From: Chengkuizengella sp. SCS-71B
GTDB lineage: Bacteria > Bacillota > Bacilli > Paenibacillales > KCTC-33759
Direction of reading: 5' to 3'
Length of the DNA stretch: 42,010 bases
Assembly (NCBI RefSeq): GCF_040100845.1
Contig: NZ_JAZHSH010000002.1
Coordinates: 1-42,010, forward strand
Shown: piece after piece, positions 1 through 8,567 of the stretch
Layout: each line of letters starts with the position of its first letter
How positions within the stretch are numbered: the first letter of the stretch is position 1
Translations under genes and position numbers: made by a program
Notes under the pieces: generated by a model
Seen by the model: only the letters and a program-made list of their open reading frames with translations
Databases searched by the model: none
What the model was told of the DNA's origin: nothing

Positions 1-31
1 GTTTAATTCACTCTTCACTTTTTAGGGTAAT

Positions 32-784
32 TTAAAAGTCGTATTGTACTGTTACTTGTGTTGTAATACTAATCTGACCAGTTGATATTGAGGTGACTGA
101 GTCTTCAGCAGCATATAATTTAGCAGTAGCACCACCATAAGGACTGATAGATACACCTTGACCTTGAACCACATTTACTATTCCTTTTATCGATCTATTA
201 TCCGTTTTCGCAATCACCGTTGCTTTTTCTTTTGCATTTGCCATGGCTTTTTCGATCGCTTGCAATTCATATTCATCTGATTTTTCTGTTCCGAACTGAA
301 TATTATCCACACGGTTTACACCAGCTTTAGTCAAATCATCTACTAACTTTCCTATCTCATCAATCTCTCTATATGTGATTTGTACACTATGGGTCGTTTT
401 ATAACCTAATAGTTTTGGAGCTTCATCCTGCATATACTGATATTCAGGATATACATTAAAACTTGTTGTTTTTACATCTTTTTTATCAAATTTATAAGTG
501 TCATATAACATCTTGTCAACAGTTTCCATACTTTTAGCATTTGCATCTTGTGATTTTTTAGCTGTATCTGCTTTAGTTTCAACTGTAACATGAACATAAG
601 CTACGTCAGGCTCTACCATAATTTCTCCGTTGCCTGTCACCGTAATTGTATTATTCTTTTGTCCTTCCTGTGCCAATACATTCCCTTTTACATCTGAGTT
701 TTGTAAAAAACCAATCCAAGCTGCTGCAGCTAACAATACACTTAATAAAGTAATTGAAATTGTTTTTTTTGTGATTTGCATCAT
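32..784 (-). CDS. SIMPL-domain (DUF541) exported protein
   Basis: A 250-residue protein of the SIMPL/DUF541 family (E. coli YggE-like), whose biochemical role is not settled. Residues 8-24 are hydrophobic after a KK pair and look like a signal peptide or anchor, so the protein acts outside the membrane. The body starts with the typical ITVTGNGEIMVEPDVAYV segment near residue 46 and carries the usual alternating strands and helices to the end. An AAGGAGAG site lies just upstream of two adjacent ATG codons; either could be the start. The gene stands alone downstream of the crh-like terminator. The domain is clear; the function is unknown. Confidence 0.85.
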   Translation of the reverse strand: MMQITKKTISITLLSVLLAAAAWIGFLQNSDVKGNVLAQEGQKNNTITVTGNGEIMVEPDVAYVHVTVETKADTAKKSQDANAKSMETVDKMLYDTYKFDKKDVKTTSFNVYPEYQYMQDEAPKLLGYKTTHSVQITYREIDEIGKLVDDLTKAGVNRVDNIQFGTEKSDEYELQAIEKAMANAKEKATVIAKTDNRSIKGIVNVVQGQGVSISPYGGATAKLYAAEDSVTSISTGQISITTQVTVQYDF

Positions 785-998
785 TATTCTCTCCTTCTTT
801 AGATATAAACTTTTATCTTATTTTTTAAAATTATGCTACAAAATTCATGTTGTACACTAACATTCGTAATTTGCAAAATAACATCTCCTTCTTTTTAAGG
901 CTCTCAAACAAATAGACGATTTGTGGAAATAAAAGGTTGCAGTTTTTCATAAAATAAAATTAAAAACAATATCTAATATGTATAAAGAAAATAAAGAA

Positions 999-1033
999 CC
1001 AGCATTCAAGCTTCCTAAGAAGTTAAATACTGG
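999..1033 (-). terminator. Terminator of the glcK-rapZ-yvcK-whiA-crh operon
   Basis: On the minus strand, CCAGTATTTAACTTC and GAAGCTTGAATGCTGG form a stem of about 15 bp with two G-U pairs, one bulge and a TTAG loop. A T-rich run (TTCTTTATTTTC) follows. It lies about 20 bases beyond the crh-like stop codon. Confidence 0.75.
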
Positions 1034-1053
1034 CTAGCATTGTTTATAATTTA

Positions 1054-1323
1054 TTACTGAGTTTCTAATTCTTCCTTACTGCATAAATCAACTAGAGCGT
1101 TTACAGCTAGTTCTGCATCAGAACCTTCAGCACTAATATTAATTTCCGTACCTGAACTAATAGCTAAACTCATAATTCCCATAATACTTTTTGCATTTAC
1201 TTTTTTATCATCTTTTTCTACAAAGATTTCTGAAGAAAACTTATTAGCTTCTTGTACAAACAATGCGGCTGGTCTTGCATGAAGTCCTGTTTTCAATTTT
1301 ACAACGACTGGGTGATTTACCAT
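1054..1323 (-). CDS. crh: HPr-family phosphocarrier, Crh-like, with active-site His retained
   Basis: An HPr-fold protein of 89 residues from the ATG at 1323. A TTG at 1332 would add three residues, but it sits only two bases after the GGGGGG ribosome site, and the ATG puts the key residues at the family's standard numbers. Surface segments such as AALFVQEAN and VNAKSIMG match B. subtilis Crh rather than HPr, and the position after whiA is the Crh locus. Ser46 (AKSIMG), the HprK target, is present. Unlike B. subtilis Crh, which has Gln15, the motif here is TGLHARPA with His15, so PTS phosphotransfer is chemically possible. Expected role: Ser-phosphorylated cofactor of CcpA. It could be the genome's general HPr if no ptsH exists elsewhere. 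Confidence 0.85.
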   Translation of the reverse strand: MVNHPVVVKLKTGLHARPAALFVQEANKFSSEIFVEKDDKKVNAKSIMGIMSLAISSGTEINISAEGSDAELAVNALVDLCSKEELETQ

Positions 1324-1441
1324 TAACTTCAATACCCCCCTATACTACTTCTATAAATATTTATATTATACCATTATTAATGTTTTAATTCTATAAAGAA
1401 AAACCTTATTGAATGCCTCTGAGAGGTAATCTATTACTTGA

Positions 1442-2368
1442 TCAATTTCGAATCTGATCTGCTATCTTATCAATTTTCCTTAACCGATGATTCACTCCTG
1501 ATTTACTCACTTTATCTTTTAATAGCTCACCTAACTCTGTTAAGTTTAAATCTGGATGTTGTAATCTCAGTTCAGCTACTTCCCTCAATTTATCTGGTAA
1601 ATGATCGAGACCCATTGTATCTTGAATTAACTTGATATTATCTATTTGTCTCATCGCAGCGCCAATTGTTTTATTAAGATTAGCTGTCTCACAGTTCACC
1701 AACCTGTTCACTGAATTCCGCATATCTCTCATAATCCGAACATCTTCAAATTTGAGCAAAGCTTGATGAGCTCCGATTATATTTAACAAATGAATGATCT
1801 TCTCCCCTTCTTTGATGTAAAAAATAAAGCCTTTTTTCCTTTCAATACATCTAGCGTTTAAATCAAATTCATTCGCTAGATCACAAAGTGCATTACAATG
1901 GTCCTCATACATCGAAGCAATTTCTAAATGATACGAAGAACCTTCTGGATTATTAACTGACCCTGCTGCAAGGAAAGCACCTCTTAAGTATGCTCTTTTA
2001 CAGCATGTATCTTGAATGATTTTTTGATCAATGTTCGTTTTAAATATAAAGCCTTCTGAGACAATTCTCAACTCAGACAATAATGGCTGGACTTGATCAG
2101 GTATTCTAACAATATATACATTATTTTTCTTCAACCGCATTTTTTTTTGAACTAAAATTTCAGTATGAATGTTAAATTGTTTTTTTATTAAAGAATACAT
2201 TCTCCTAGCGATAGCTGCATTCTCAGTTAAAATATCCAAAACCACTCTCTGATTGGTTATTTTAATCGTTCCATTCATACGAATTAATGCGGAAAGCTCA
2301 GCCATCGCACAGCAGCGATCCACTTCAATCATCGTTAGTTCTTTTTTCGTTTGTGCCGCAAAGGACAA
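1442..2368 (-). CDS. whiA: DNA-binding regulator WhiA
   Basis: WhiA (YvcL in B. subtilis) has a degenerate LAGLIDADG homing-endonuclease fold in its first two thirds ([33 protein letters not shown]) and a C-terminal helix-turn-helix ([23 protein letters not shown]). In actinomycetes it controls sporulation septation; in Bacillus it is linked to cell division and chromosome segregation. Start choice: the TTG at 2368 gives the family N-terminus [11 protein letters not shown] and has AGGTGA at good spacing. A GTG at 2377 overlaps the yvcK stop as GTGA and is the alternative. Either way it is tightly coupled to yvcK, as in most Firmicutes. Confidence 0.96.
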   Translation of the reverse strand: MSFAAQTKKELTMIEVDRCCAMAELSALIRMNGTIKITNQRVVLDILTENAAIARRMYSLIKKQFNIHTEILVQKKMRLKKNNVYIVRIPDQVQPLLSELRIVSEGFIFKTNIDQKIIQDTCCKRAYLRGAFLAAGSVNNPEGSSYHLEIASMYEDHCNALCDLANEFDLNARCIERKKGFIFYIKEGEKIIHLLNIIGAHQALLKFEDVRIMRDMRNSVNRLVNCETANLNKTIGAAMRQIDNIKLIQDTMGLDHLPDKLREVAELRLQHPDLNLTELGELLKDKVSKSGVNHRLRKIDKIADQIRN

Positions 2369-2373
2369 ACGAA

Positions 2374-3351
2374 TCACCTCTTCCTTAACATCCCACGTTC
2401 AACTAATTGATAAATATGCATGCTCAGTTTTTCAGCATTATGCCTTAAATAAGTTCGATATAATACCAAGTCGTCAGATATGACTTCAAAACCATTTTTT
2501 AAAATCTCATCTATATCTACTTTTACTGGTATGGCTCCTTTTTCTGCATACTTTTGTTGAACATGTGATGGAATATCTTCATTGTTTACAATGACATAAT
2601 CAAAAATATGATGTCCGATATGTTGATAAATCGCTTGTAAATGGTCATTCACGGTATAATTATCTGTTTCTCCTGGTTGCGTCATTACATTGCTGACATA
2701 TATTTTAACAGCAGAAGATTGATCAATCGTATCCGCTATTTGCGGAACTAATAAATTAGGAATGATGCTAGTATATAAGCTTCCTGGTCCAATCAAAATG
2801 GCATCTGCTTCCTTAATCGCTTCTATTGCTTCCAATAAAGGTGTAACTTCATTTTTTTCAATAAAAACCTTCTTTATCTTTTTACCCATTTTTGGGATTT
2901 GAGATTCCCCTACAATAATACTACCGTCTTCCATCTCAGCTTTTAAAACAATAGCCTGACCTGAAGCAGGTAAAACTCTACCTCTAACAGCTAATACCCT
3001 ACTTAATTCTTTTATTCCCGTAACAAAGTCACCTGTAATATCTGTCATCGCTGCAAGAATTAAATTACCCACACTATGACCAGCAAGTCCAGTCCCACTT
3101 GTAAAGCGATGAGATAAAACTTGAGATAGTATAGGTTCAGCATCTGCTAAGGCTGTTATAACATTTCTAATATCACCTGGTGGAGGAATTTGCAGCTCAG
3201 TTCTTAGAATACCTGAACTACCACCATCATCAGCTACAGTGACAATAGCTGTAATATCCAACGGTTTCTTTTTCAAACCTCTTAACATAACAGAAAGACC
3301 AGTACCGCCACCTATGACTACAATTTTAGGAAGCTCTAAGTTACTATCCAT
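2374..3351 (-). CDS. yvcK: YvcK/CofD-like gluconeogenesis and morphogenesis factor
   Basis: A 325-residue YvcK protein. The N-terminal Rossmann-like motif [17 protein letters not shown], the [14 protein letters not shown] loop and the [15 protein letters not shown] segment are the conserved ligand-binding elements; family members bind UDP-sugars and support peptidoglycan synthesis and growth on gluconeogenic carbon. It starts 15 bases after rapZ with a GGAGGGAGC ribosome site and ends inside the whiA start region. The order rapZ-yvcK-whiA-crh is the standard Bacillales cluster. Confidence 0.96.
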   Translation of the reverse strand: MDSNLELPKIVVIGGGTGLSVMLRGLKKKPLDITAIVTVADDGGSSGILRTELQIPPPGDIRNVITALADAEPILSQVLSHRFTSGTGLAGHSVGNLILAAMTDITGDFVTGIKELSRVLAVRGRVLPASGQAIVLKAEMEDGSIIVGESQIPKMGKKIKKVFIEKNEVTPLLEAIEAIKEADAILIGPGSLYTSIIPNLLVPQIADTIDQSSAVKIYVSNVMTQPGETDNYTVNDHLQAIYQHIGHHIFDYVIVNNEDIPSHVQQKYAEKGAIPVKVDIDEILKNGFEVISDDLVLYRTYLRHNAEKLSMHIYQLVERGMLRKR

Positions 3352-3366
3352 TTAAGCTCCCTCCAA

Positions 3367-4251
3367 TTAATGATCTCTATCTGAATCTCTGTGGCTCACT
3401 CTAATTACTTCTGGCTCACTATTGCCGATCATTTTCCCCAAATATTCAGCAATAGCAACAGATCTATGTTTACCACCTGTACATCCAATTCCTATCACAA
3501 TTTGACTTTTGCCTTCCTTGATATATTGTGGGATCAGGAAATGTAGTAAATCTAATAATTTCGTTAAAAAGGTTTGTGTGTCGCCCCACTTCATAACATA
3601 ATCATAAACCTCAGTATCTTTCCCAGTATGCGGTCTAAGATGTTCAATATAATGTGGATTAGGTAAGAAACGAACATCAAAAATTAAGTCTGCATCAATA
3701 GGTGTTCCGTATTTAAAGCCAAACGACATTACATTTATATGGATTCCATTTTGTTCGTTTTCTGTAAAACTAGATGAGATTTTTTGCTTAAGTTCTGCCA
3801 ATTTTAAATGGCTCGTATCCACAACTAAGGTGGATGAACCTTTTAATTCCTCAAGCAATTTACGTTCTAACTGAATACCATCTAATGGTAGTCCTTCTGC
3901 CGCCAATGGATGACGTCTGCGACTTTCTTTATATCTTTGCACAAGCACAGAGTCTGTAGCATCTAAAAACAGGATTTCACACTTTATTGTGTAATTGTTT
4001 TTTATATATTTAAGAGAGTCAGATAATGCTTCAAAAAACTCTCTTCCTCTTAAATCGATAACTAACGCCACTTTACCAATTCTACCATTTGATTGTTCGA
4101 TCAAATCAGCAAACTTGGGAATTAATACCGGTGGTAAATTATCTACACAGAAAAAACCCAAGTCTTCTAAACATTGAACAGCCACAGTTTTACCTGCACC
4201 CGACATCCCCGTTACAATCACTAATTTAGCTATATGATTGGAGCTCTCCAT
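3367..4251 (-). CDS. rapZ: RapZ/YvcJ nucleotide-binding RNA-adapter family protein
   Basis: A 294-residue RapZ family protein. The Walker A motif GMSGAGKT is at residues 15-22, and the C-terminal domain carries the conserved GIGCTGGKHRSVAIAEYL segment. In E. coli RapZ binds sRNAs and RNase E to control GlmS; the Bacillus homologue YvcJ hydrolyses GTP and affects competence, and its RNA role in Firmicutes is not established. The ribosome site GGGGGAG precedes the ATG. It lies 23 bases after glcK and 15 before yvcK, so it is within the operon. Confidence 0.96.
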   Translation of the reverse strand: MESSNHIAKLVIVTGMSGAGKTVAVQCLEDLGFFCVDNLPPVLIPKFADLIEQSNGRIGKVALVIDLRGREFFEALSDSLKYIKNNYTIKCEILFLDATDSVLVQRYKESRRRHPLAAEGLPLDGIQLERKLLEELKGSSTLVVDTSHLKLAELKQKISSSFTENEQNGIHINVMSFGFKYGTPIDADLIFDVRFLPNPHYIEHLRPHTGKDTEVYDYVMKWGDTQTFLTKLLDLLHFLIPQYIKEGKSQIVIGIGCTGGKHRSVAIAEYLGKMIGNSEPEVIRVSHRDSDRDH

Positions 4252-4274
4252 GATTTCTCCCCCTTGTGGTAAGT

Positions 4275-5225
4275 TTAAACTTTAAATAAATTCAAACCTG
4301 CAGCGCCAACGATACCCGCATCATTTCCTAATGTAGCAGGGACGATATCCACTCCTTCTTTTATCGCATCTGGAGTGAATTTCTCAAAATTCTCTCTTAT
4401 TTGATCAAATAAAATATCCCCTGCTTTAGAAACCCCTCCTCCAACAATAAACCTTTGCGGATTTAACACAAACGCCAACATGGACATTGATCTTCCTAAA
4501 TAATAAGCCGCTCTCTTTACAATTCGAATGGAGACCTCGTCATTTACTCTTGCTGCATCAAAAACGTCCTTTGCAGTAATATTGTCAAGCAATGATAATG
4601 ACGTTCTCTCTCCTCTCTCTACTGCATCTTTAGCCATACGAATAATCCCTGTAGCCGAAGATACTGTTTCAAGACATCCTTTTTGACCGCAACCACATTG
4701 AATAGCTTCCAAATCGGGAACAACTGACATATGCCCGATTTCTCCAGCCATTCCATTGAATCCTTGATGTATTTTATTTTCTATAATAATACCACCACCA
4801 ACACCTGTGCCTAACGTATAACAAATGACATCTGAAACACCTACGCCAGCGCCACTCCAAACTTCCCCTAGCGCCGCAACATTTGCATCATTATTTACAG
4901 TGACTGGCTTTCCGGTTTTCTCCTCTAAAATTTCCTTCACTTGAACATTGTCCCAGCCTAAATTAGCTGCTCTTTTCACTAATCCATTTTTGTCCACAAA
5001 TCCTGCAATACCCGCTCCTATACCAGCTACATTGTCCCAGCTAAAAGTAGAATCTTCAACAATTTTTTTTACATAGGTTGTGATATTGTCTGTAACTTGT
5101 TCATAACCCCCTTCAGATTCTGTAGGGCCTTCATAAGTTTGAATTAGCTTCCCCTTACTATCACATATACCAACTTTTACGGTTGTACCTCCAAGATCTA
5201 TTCCTATATAAATCTGCTCTGACAT
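4275..5225 (-). CDS. glcK: ROK-family glucokinase
   Basis: A 316-residue ROK kinase, most like B. subtilis GlcK, phosphorylating glucose with ATP in the cytoplasm. Visible features: ATP-binding IGIDLGGTTVKVG at 7-19, catalytic Asp113 in VNNDANVAALGE, His165 in GEIGHM, and the zinc motif CGCGQKGCLE with Cys177, 179 and 184. It is the first gene of the operon running to crh, read from a good promoter about 170 bases upstream. Linking glucokinase with HPr-Ser and YvcK genes fits a carbon-metabolism theme, but the grouping may simply be historical. Confidence 0.93.
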   Translation of the reverse strand: MSEQIYIGIDLGGTTVKVGICDSKGKLIQTYEGPTESEGGYEQVTDNITTYVKKIVEDSTFSWDNVAGIGAGIAGFVDKNGLVKRAANLGWDNVQVKEILEEKTGKPVTVNNDANVAALGEVWSGAGVGVSDVICYTLGTGVGGGIIIENKIHQGFNGMAGEIGHMSVVPDLEAIQCGCGQKGCLETVSSATGIIRMAKDAVERGERTSLSLLDNITAKDVFDAARVNDEVSIRIVKRAAYYLGRSMSMLAFVLNPQRFIVGGGVSKAGDILFDQIRENFEKFTPDAIKEGVDIVPATLGNDAGIVGAAGLNLFKV

Positions 5226-5396
5226 TTTTTACACCTCTAATTTTTTATTAAATTTAACTTATCCTCATCTAAAAAGTTCCATTTTCAGCACCAATGACAA
5301 TGTTCAACTTATCTTCGCTGACATCATATAATGAAAAAAAGGGGACTTTTTAAACGATATAGAGCGTCTCCATCAATGAATAACCTTTTAACCTTC

Positions 5397-5425
5397 ACTA
5401 TAAGCTATGCTTATGACAAGGTCAA
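5397..5425 (-). promoter_or_regulatory. SigmaA-type promoter for the glcK operon
   Basis: Minus strand TTGACC (5425-5420), a 17-base spacer and TATAGT (5402-5397). Transcription would start near 5390, giving a leader of roughly 165 bases before the glcK ATG. The leader contains no ORF with a convincing ribosome site and I see no clear terminator in it. The 379-base gap 5226-5604 holds only this promoter and leader plus the trxB terminator. Confidence 0.65.
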
Positions 5426-5534
5426 GACACTTATCTGCAGCAAAATACAATGGTTTATATTACCATTAAGCAATTATCAACCTATAGTCATAAGCCGATT
5501 TATTCCGACAATGTTCTATTATTTTTAAGCAAAC

Positions 5535-5562
5535 AGAAAACTCGCCAATTGGCGAGTTTTCT
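5535..5562 (-). terminator. trxB terminator (28-bp perfect palindrome)
   Basis: AGAAAACTCGCC followed by its exact reverse complement around a central AATT. The arms end in A/T runs on both sides, so it can act in both directions. It lies 43 bases after the trxB stop codon. Confidence 0.7.
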
Positions 5563-5604
5563 AATTACTTTTACTTTTTTGTAAACAGGAAAGTGGTTGA
5601 TATT

Positions 5605-6558
5605 TTAACTGCCTAGCGTTTGGCTCCAGTCGTGAACTGCACTTTCTTCTAAAAACTTCTCTGCATCTAATGCAGCCATACATCCTGATCCTGCAGCGGT
5701 AATTGCTTGACGATAAATTTTGTCTTGAACATCTCCACAAGCAAAAATACCTTCTACATTCGTTTGTGTTGTGCCTGGTTTTACTTGAATATACCCTACT
5801 TCGTCTGTATCTAAAACTCCTTTTAAAAACCCAGTATTTGGGCGATGGCCTATGGCAACAAAAATACCGTCAGTTTCAATAATTTCTTCTTGTCCCGTTT
5901 CATTATCTTTGACCTTTAACCCTGTTACACCATTGTCTCCAGCTACAACTTCAATCGGTGTTTTATTTAATGCCCAACTTACCTTCTCGTTCTGACGTGC
6001 ACGATCCTGCATAATTTTAGAAGCACGTAATTCATTTCTACGATGGACAACCTTCACATCCGTAGCAAACTTAGTAAGGAAGTTCGCTTCCTCCATTGCG
6101 GAGTCCCCTCCACCAATTACGATGACTTTCTTACCTCTAAAGAAAAATCCGTCACAAGTTGCACATGCACTTACCCCACGTCCCATATTTTCTGATTCAC
6201 CTGGGATTCCCAATAATTTAGCAGATGCACCTGTAGAAATAATGACAGATTGTGCCTCAACTTCCTCTGACCCTTCTAAGAATAATTTAAAAGGACGTTT
6301 GGAGTCATCTATTTTATTCACCCATCCCGTTTTGAACGTAGCACCAAATCTTTCGGCTTGTTTACGCATGTTATCCATTAATTCAGGTCCCATAATTCCA
6401 TCCGGGAAGCCAGGAAAGTTTTCTACATCTGTGGTGATTGTTAACTGTCCCCCTGGTTCCGGTCCTTCTATCACTAAAGGCTCAAGATTTGCACGAGCTA
6501 AATAGATAGCAGCAGTTAATCCTGATGGTCCTGTTCCTACAACAACTGATTTATACAT
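5605..6558 (-). CDS. trxB: Thioredoxin reductase (NADPH)
   Basis: Low-molecular-weight thioredoxin reductase, 317 residues from the ATG at 6558. An upstream TTG at 6573 is unlikely because it overlaps the GGGAGGA ribosome site. The FAD motif GTGPSGLTAA starts at residue 8. The redox-active pair is Cys132 and Cys135 in CATCDG, the NADPH motif is VIGGGDSAMEEA, and the second FAD motif is GIFACGDV. It reduces thioredoxin in the cytoplasm. Gene order yvcD-trxB-(rapZ-yvcK-whiA-crh) is as in B. subtilis. Confidence 0.97.
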   Translation of the reverse strand: MYKSVVVGTGPSGLTAAIYLARANLEPLVIEGPEPGGQLTITTDVENFPGFPDGIMGPELMDNMRKQAERFGATFKTGWVNKIDDSKRPFKLFLEGSEEVEAQSVIISTGASAKLLGIPGESENMGRGVSACATCDGFFFRGKKVIVIGGGDSAMEEANFLTKFATDVKVVHRRNELRASKIMQDRARQNEKVSWALNKTPIEVVAGDNGVTGLKVKDNETGQEEIIETDGIFVAIGHRPNTGFLKGVLDTDEVGYIQVKPGTTQTNVEGIFACGDVQDKIYRQAITAAGSGCMAALDAEKFLEESAVHDWSQTLGS

Positions 6559-6657
6559 GAAAATTCCTCCCAACTCGTTAATTATTTCAATATTTTATAA
6601 TTAATATTATCTAATAATCATTATAAAGTAAAAAACAAAAAAATAAAGTAATTTATA

Positions 6658-8346
6658 TTACAAAACATTATTTTTTATTAATTCCACATTTTTTCTTATC
6701 GTGGACACGGATATTTGATATATCTCCGAGACTTCACGATAGGTAAGTTCAACATTGTACATTTTTGCGATTATATACTCAAGTGCTGCAGACCAGCCAT
6801 TTGGTTTATTTATATTAGGTACATTTGGATATTTCATGGTTAGGAAATTAACCCAAAGTGTATATAGTTCATATTTCTGCTGTAAGTCATATCGATCTTC
6901 CATGTTTATTAAAGCCTCTTCAATAATCAAGTGCCACTTCTCATCCCAACTCATGAGTTTATTGGAAAGAGGCAATAAATCTATATTTAGTTTTTCTCCA
7001 TTTGATACCATTTCGTAGGGTTCTGAAGCTTTCATAGTTCGAAGTAAAAAAACAGCAATTCTTTTAAGTTTATCTTTTTCATCTGGCTCTAAAAGAAATT
7101 TCCTTAATAACTTCTCTACATCTTTATTCTGAATATAGCTTATGATTTCCAAAACTTGAAGTTTATTTGTCGTCGTACCATGAAACAAACCCCATTTTAG
7201 TGAAGTTTGAACGATATGATTTGTATTCCACTCATTTAATACATTTTCCTTCCACTTCCCAAGCATATGAAAATGCTCTTCAAATGGCAAAAAGTAATGA
7301 TAGCTTAACATCATTTCTTGATCTGTTATTAATGTATCAAATTCTTCAATAAAAAAGTTGGGAACGGTATCTTTACCGTCTATACTTTTTGCTTGTTTCC
7401 AAAGACGTAATGCTTTCTCATACTTTTTCGTATTAAAGGCGGCAACAGCTGCGTAATGATACAGCGACGGCTCAACAACCTCATCTCCTGTTTTTATTAA
7501 TCTTAAGAAATGATGGTATGCCATTTCGTGATTGCCTAATAGTCCCAATGTCATTGCAAGTTTGTAAAGCTGATCTGGAAGATACGGATACGTTTTGCTT
7601 AACAATTGCAAGAGTTCGGATAATTTCTCCTCATCTTGTATTTGTCTATAATATATCGCTAAATTACATAAAGCATGTAAGTTCCCTGGATCAACCTTTA
7701 AAACCTCTTCAATGTGCTTGGAAGTTCTTTCATAGTCACCTATATAATAATATGCTAAGGCTAGGTTATTCTGGGCTGCTACAAAGTCTGGATATTTTTT
7801 GATAATTTTTTCTAAAAGATGAATTGCCTCCGAACATTTGCCCTCTTCTAATAAAAGCCTTGCACGATCGTGATCAAAAAACTTTTCTTTTGATTTCAAT
7901 TTTTTAATTGGAATTTCTCGATTGAGTTCAATGCTTAGAAGTTCAATCATCTCATCACTTTCTTCTAAAAATTGTCCCTCAACATCTTTTTCTAAATAAG
8001 ATACAAGTGCCTCTTCAGCTGATTCAAATAAATCCATATTCATATAATTATTGGCCATATAAAAATGACACTCTGTCATGGAAGGATCCACTTCATCGAG
8101 TACCTTTTTTAAAATTTTATTCGATTCTCTATAATCGCCTATTTCAGAATATACACCAGCCAAGTTAGCATGATTAACCGGATTTTCCGGTTCAAGTTCC
8201 ATAGCTCTCCTAAAATATTTTAGTGCCTTACTATACTGGTAACGATCCAAAAAATGGACAGCTTTTTCGTAAAAGAATGTGGCATTCATGCTTAGTGATA
8301 CAATATTCGTTTTATCCCTTCCAACCACTGTTCTTTTTCTTTGCAT
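6658..8346 (-). CDS. TPR-repeat protein (YvcD-like) with C-terminal HTH-like segment
   Basis: 562 residues from the ATG at 8346, chosen because GGAGGTG precedes it; the open frame extends further up without another good site. The N-terminal half is a run of tetratricopeptide repeats (ALKYFRRAMELEPENPVNHANLAGVY; AQNNLALAYYYIGDY; LHALCNLAIYYRQ), so it is probably a cytoplasmic scaffold. Position between prs/his and trxB matches B. subtilis YvcD. The last 50 residues (GWSAALEYIIAKMYN then TYREVSEIYQISVSTIRKN) read like a helix-turn-helix resembling the second half of a TFIIB cyclin repeat. A DNA- or RNA-linked role is possible but unproven. Confidence 0.8.
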   Translation of the reverse strand: MQRKRTVVGRDKTNIVSLSMNATFFYEKAVHFLDRYQYSKALKYFRRAMELEPENPVNHANLAGVYSEIGDYRESNKILKKVLDEVDPSMTECHFYMANNYMNMDLFESAEEALVSYLEKDVEGQFLEESDEMIELLSIELNREIPIKKLKSKEKFFDHDRARLLLEEGKCSEAIHLLEKIIKKYPDFVAAQNNLALAYYYIGDYERTSKHIEEVLKVDPGNLHALCNLAIYYRQIQDEEKLSELLQLLSKTYPYLPDQLYKLAMTLGLLGNHEMAYHHFLRLIKTGDEVVEPSLYHYAAVAAFNTKKYEKALRLWKQAKSIDGKDTVPNFFIEEFDTLITDQEMMLSYHYFLPFEEHFHMLGKWKENVLNEWNTNHIVQTSLKWGLFHGTTTNKLQVLEIISYIQNKDVEKLLRKFLLEPDEKDKLKRIAVFLLRTMKASEPYEMVSNGEKLNIDLLPLSNKLMSWDEKWHLIIEEALINMEDRYDLQQKYELYTLWVNFLTMKYPNVPNINKPNGWSAALEYIIAKMYNVELTYREVSEIYQISVSTIRKNVELIKNNVL

Positions 8347-8407
8347 GTCTGTAGGCACCTCCATATAAGTAAGGTTCATATAACCTTTATAAGTAAGAAT
8401 CAAACAA

Positions 8408-8413
8408 AGTATA
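8408..8413 (-). promoter_or_regulatory. Extended -10 promoter for the TPR gene
   Basis: Minus strand TGT followed by TATACT forms an extended -10 about 60 bases upstream of the chosen TPR start. The -35 region is poor. Confidence 0.35.
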
Positions 8414-8454
8414 ACACATCTTAACTACCTAAAAAAGTAACGTTTATATCAAAA

Positions 8455-8505
8455 CCCCCAAAAAGTAAATAAGAAAGGAAAGCCCTTTTTCTCTACCTTT
8501 GGGGG
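8455..8505 (-). terminator. Probable his-prs operon terminator
   Basis: CCCCCAAA and TTTGGGGG arms (8455-8462, 8498-8505) flank a 35-base region that itself contains short complementary stretches. On the minus strand the downstream arm runs into TTTTGATAT. The large loop makes this less certain than the other terminators listed. Confidence 0.4.
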
Positions 8506-8567
8506 ATTATTAAATATTATGATCTGTAAGACAACCTCAAATCATGTAGATGAATAACCTCTAAGGT

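Noticed and set aside
630-860. 76-codon plus-strand frame overlapping the SIMPL gene start
   Set aside because: No ribosome site; antisense of a signal peptide, which yields hydrophobic-looking frames by chance.
5331-5528. Open frame of 65 codons on the plus strand
   Set aside because: No ribosome site, overlaps the glcK promoter and leader on the other strand, and the translation looks random.
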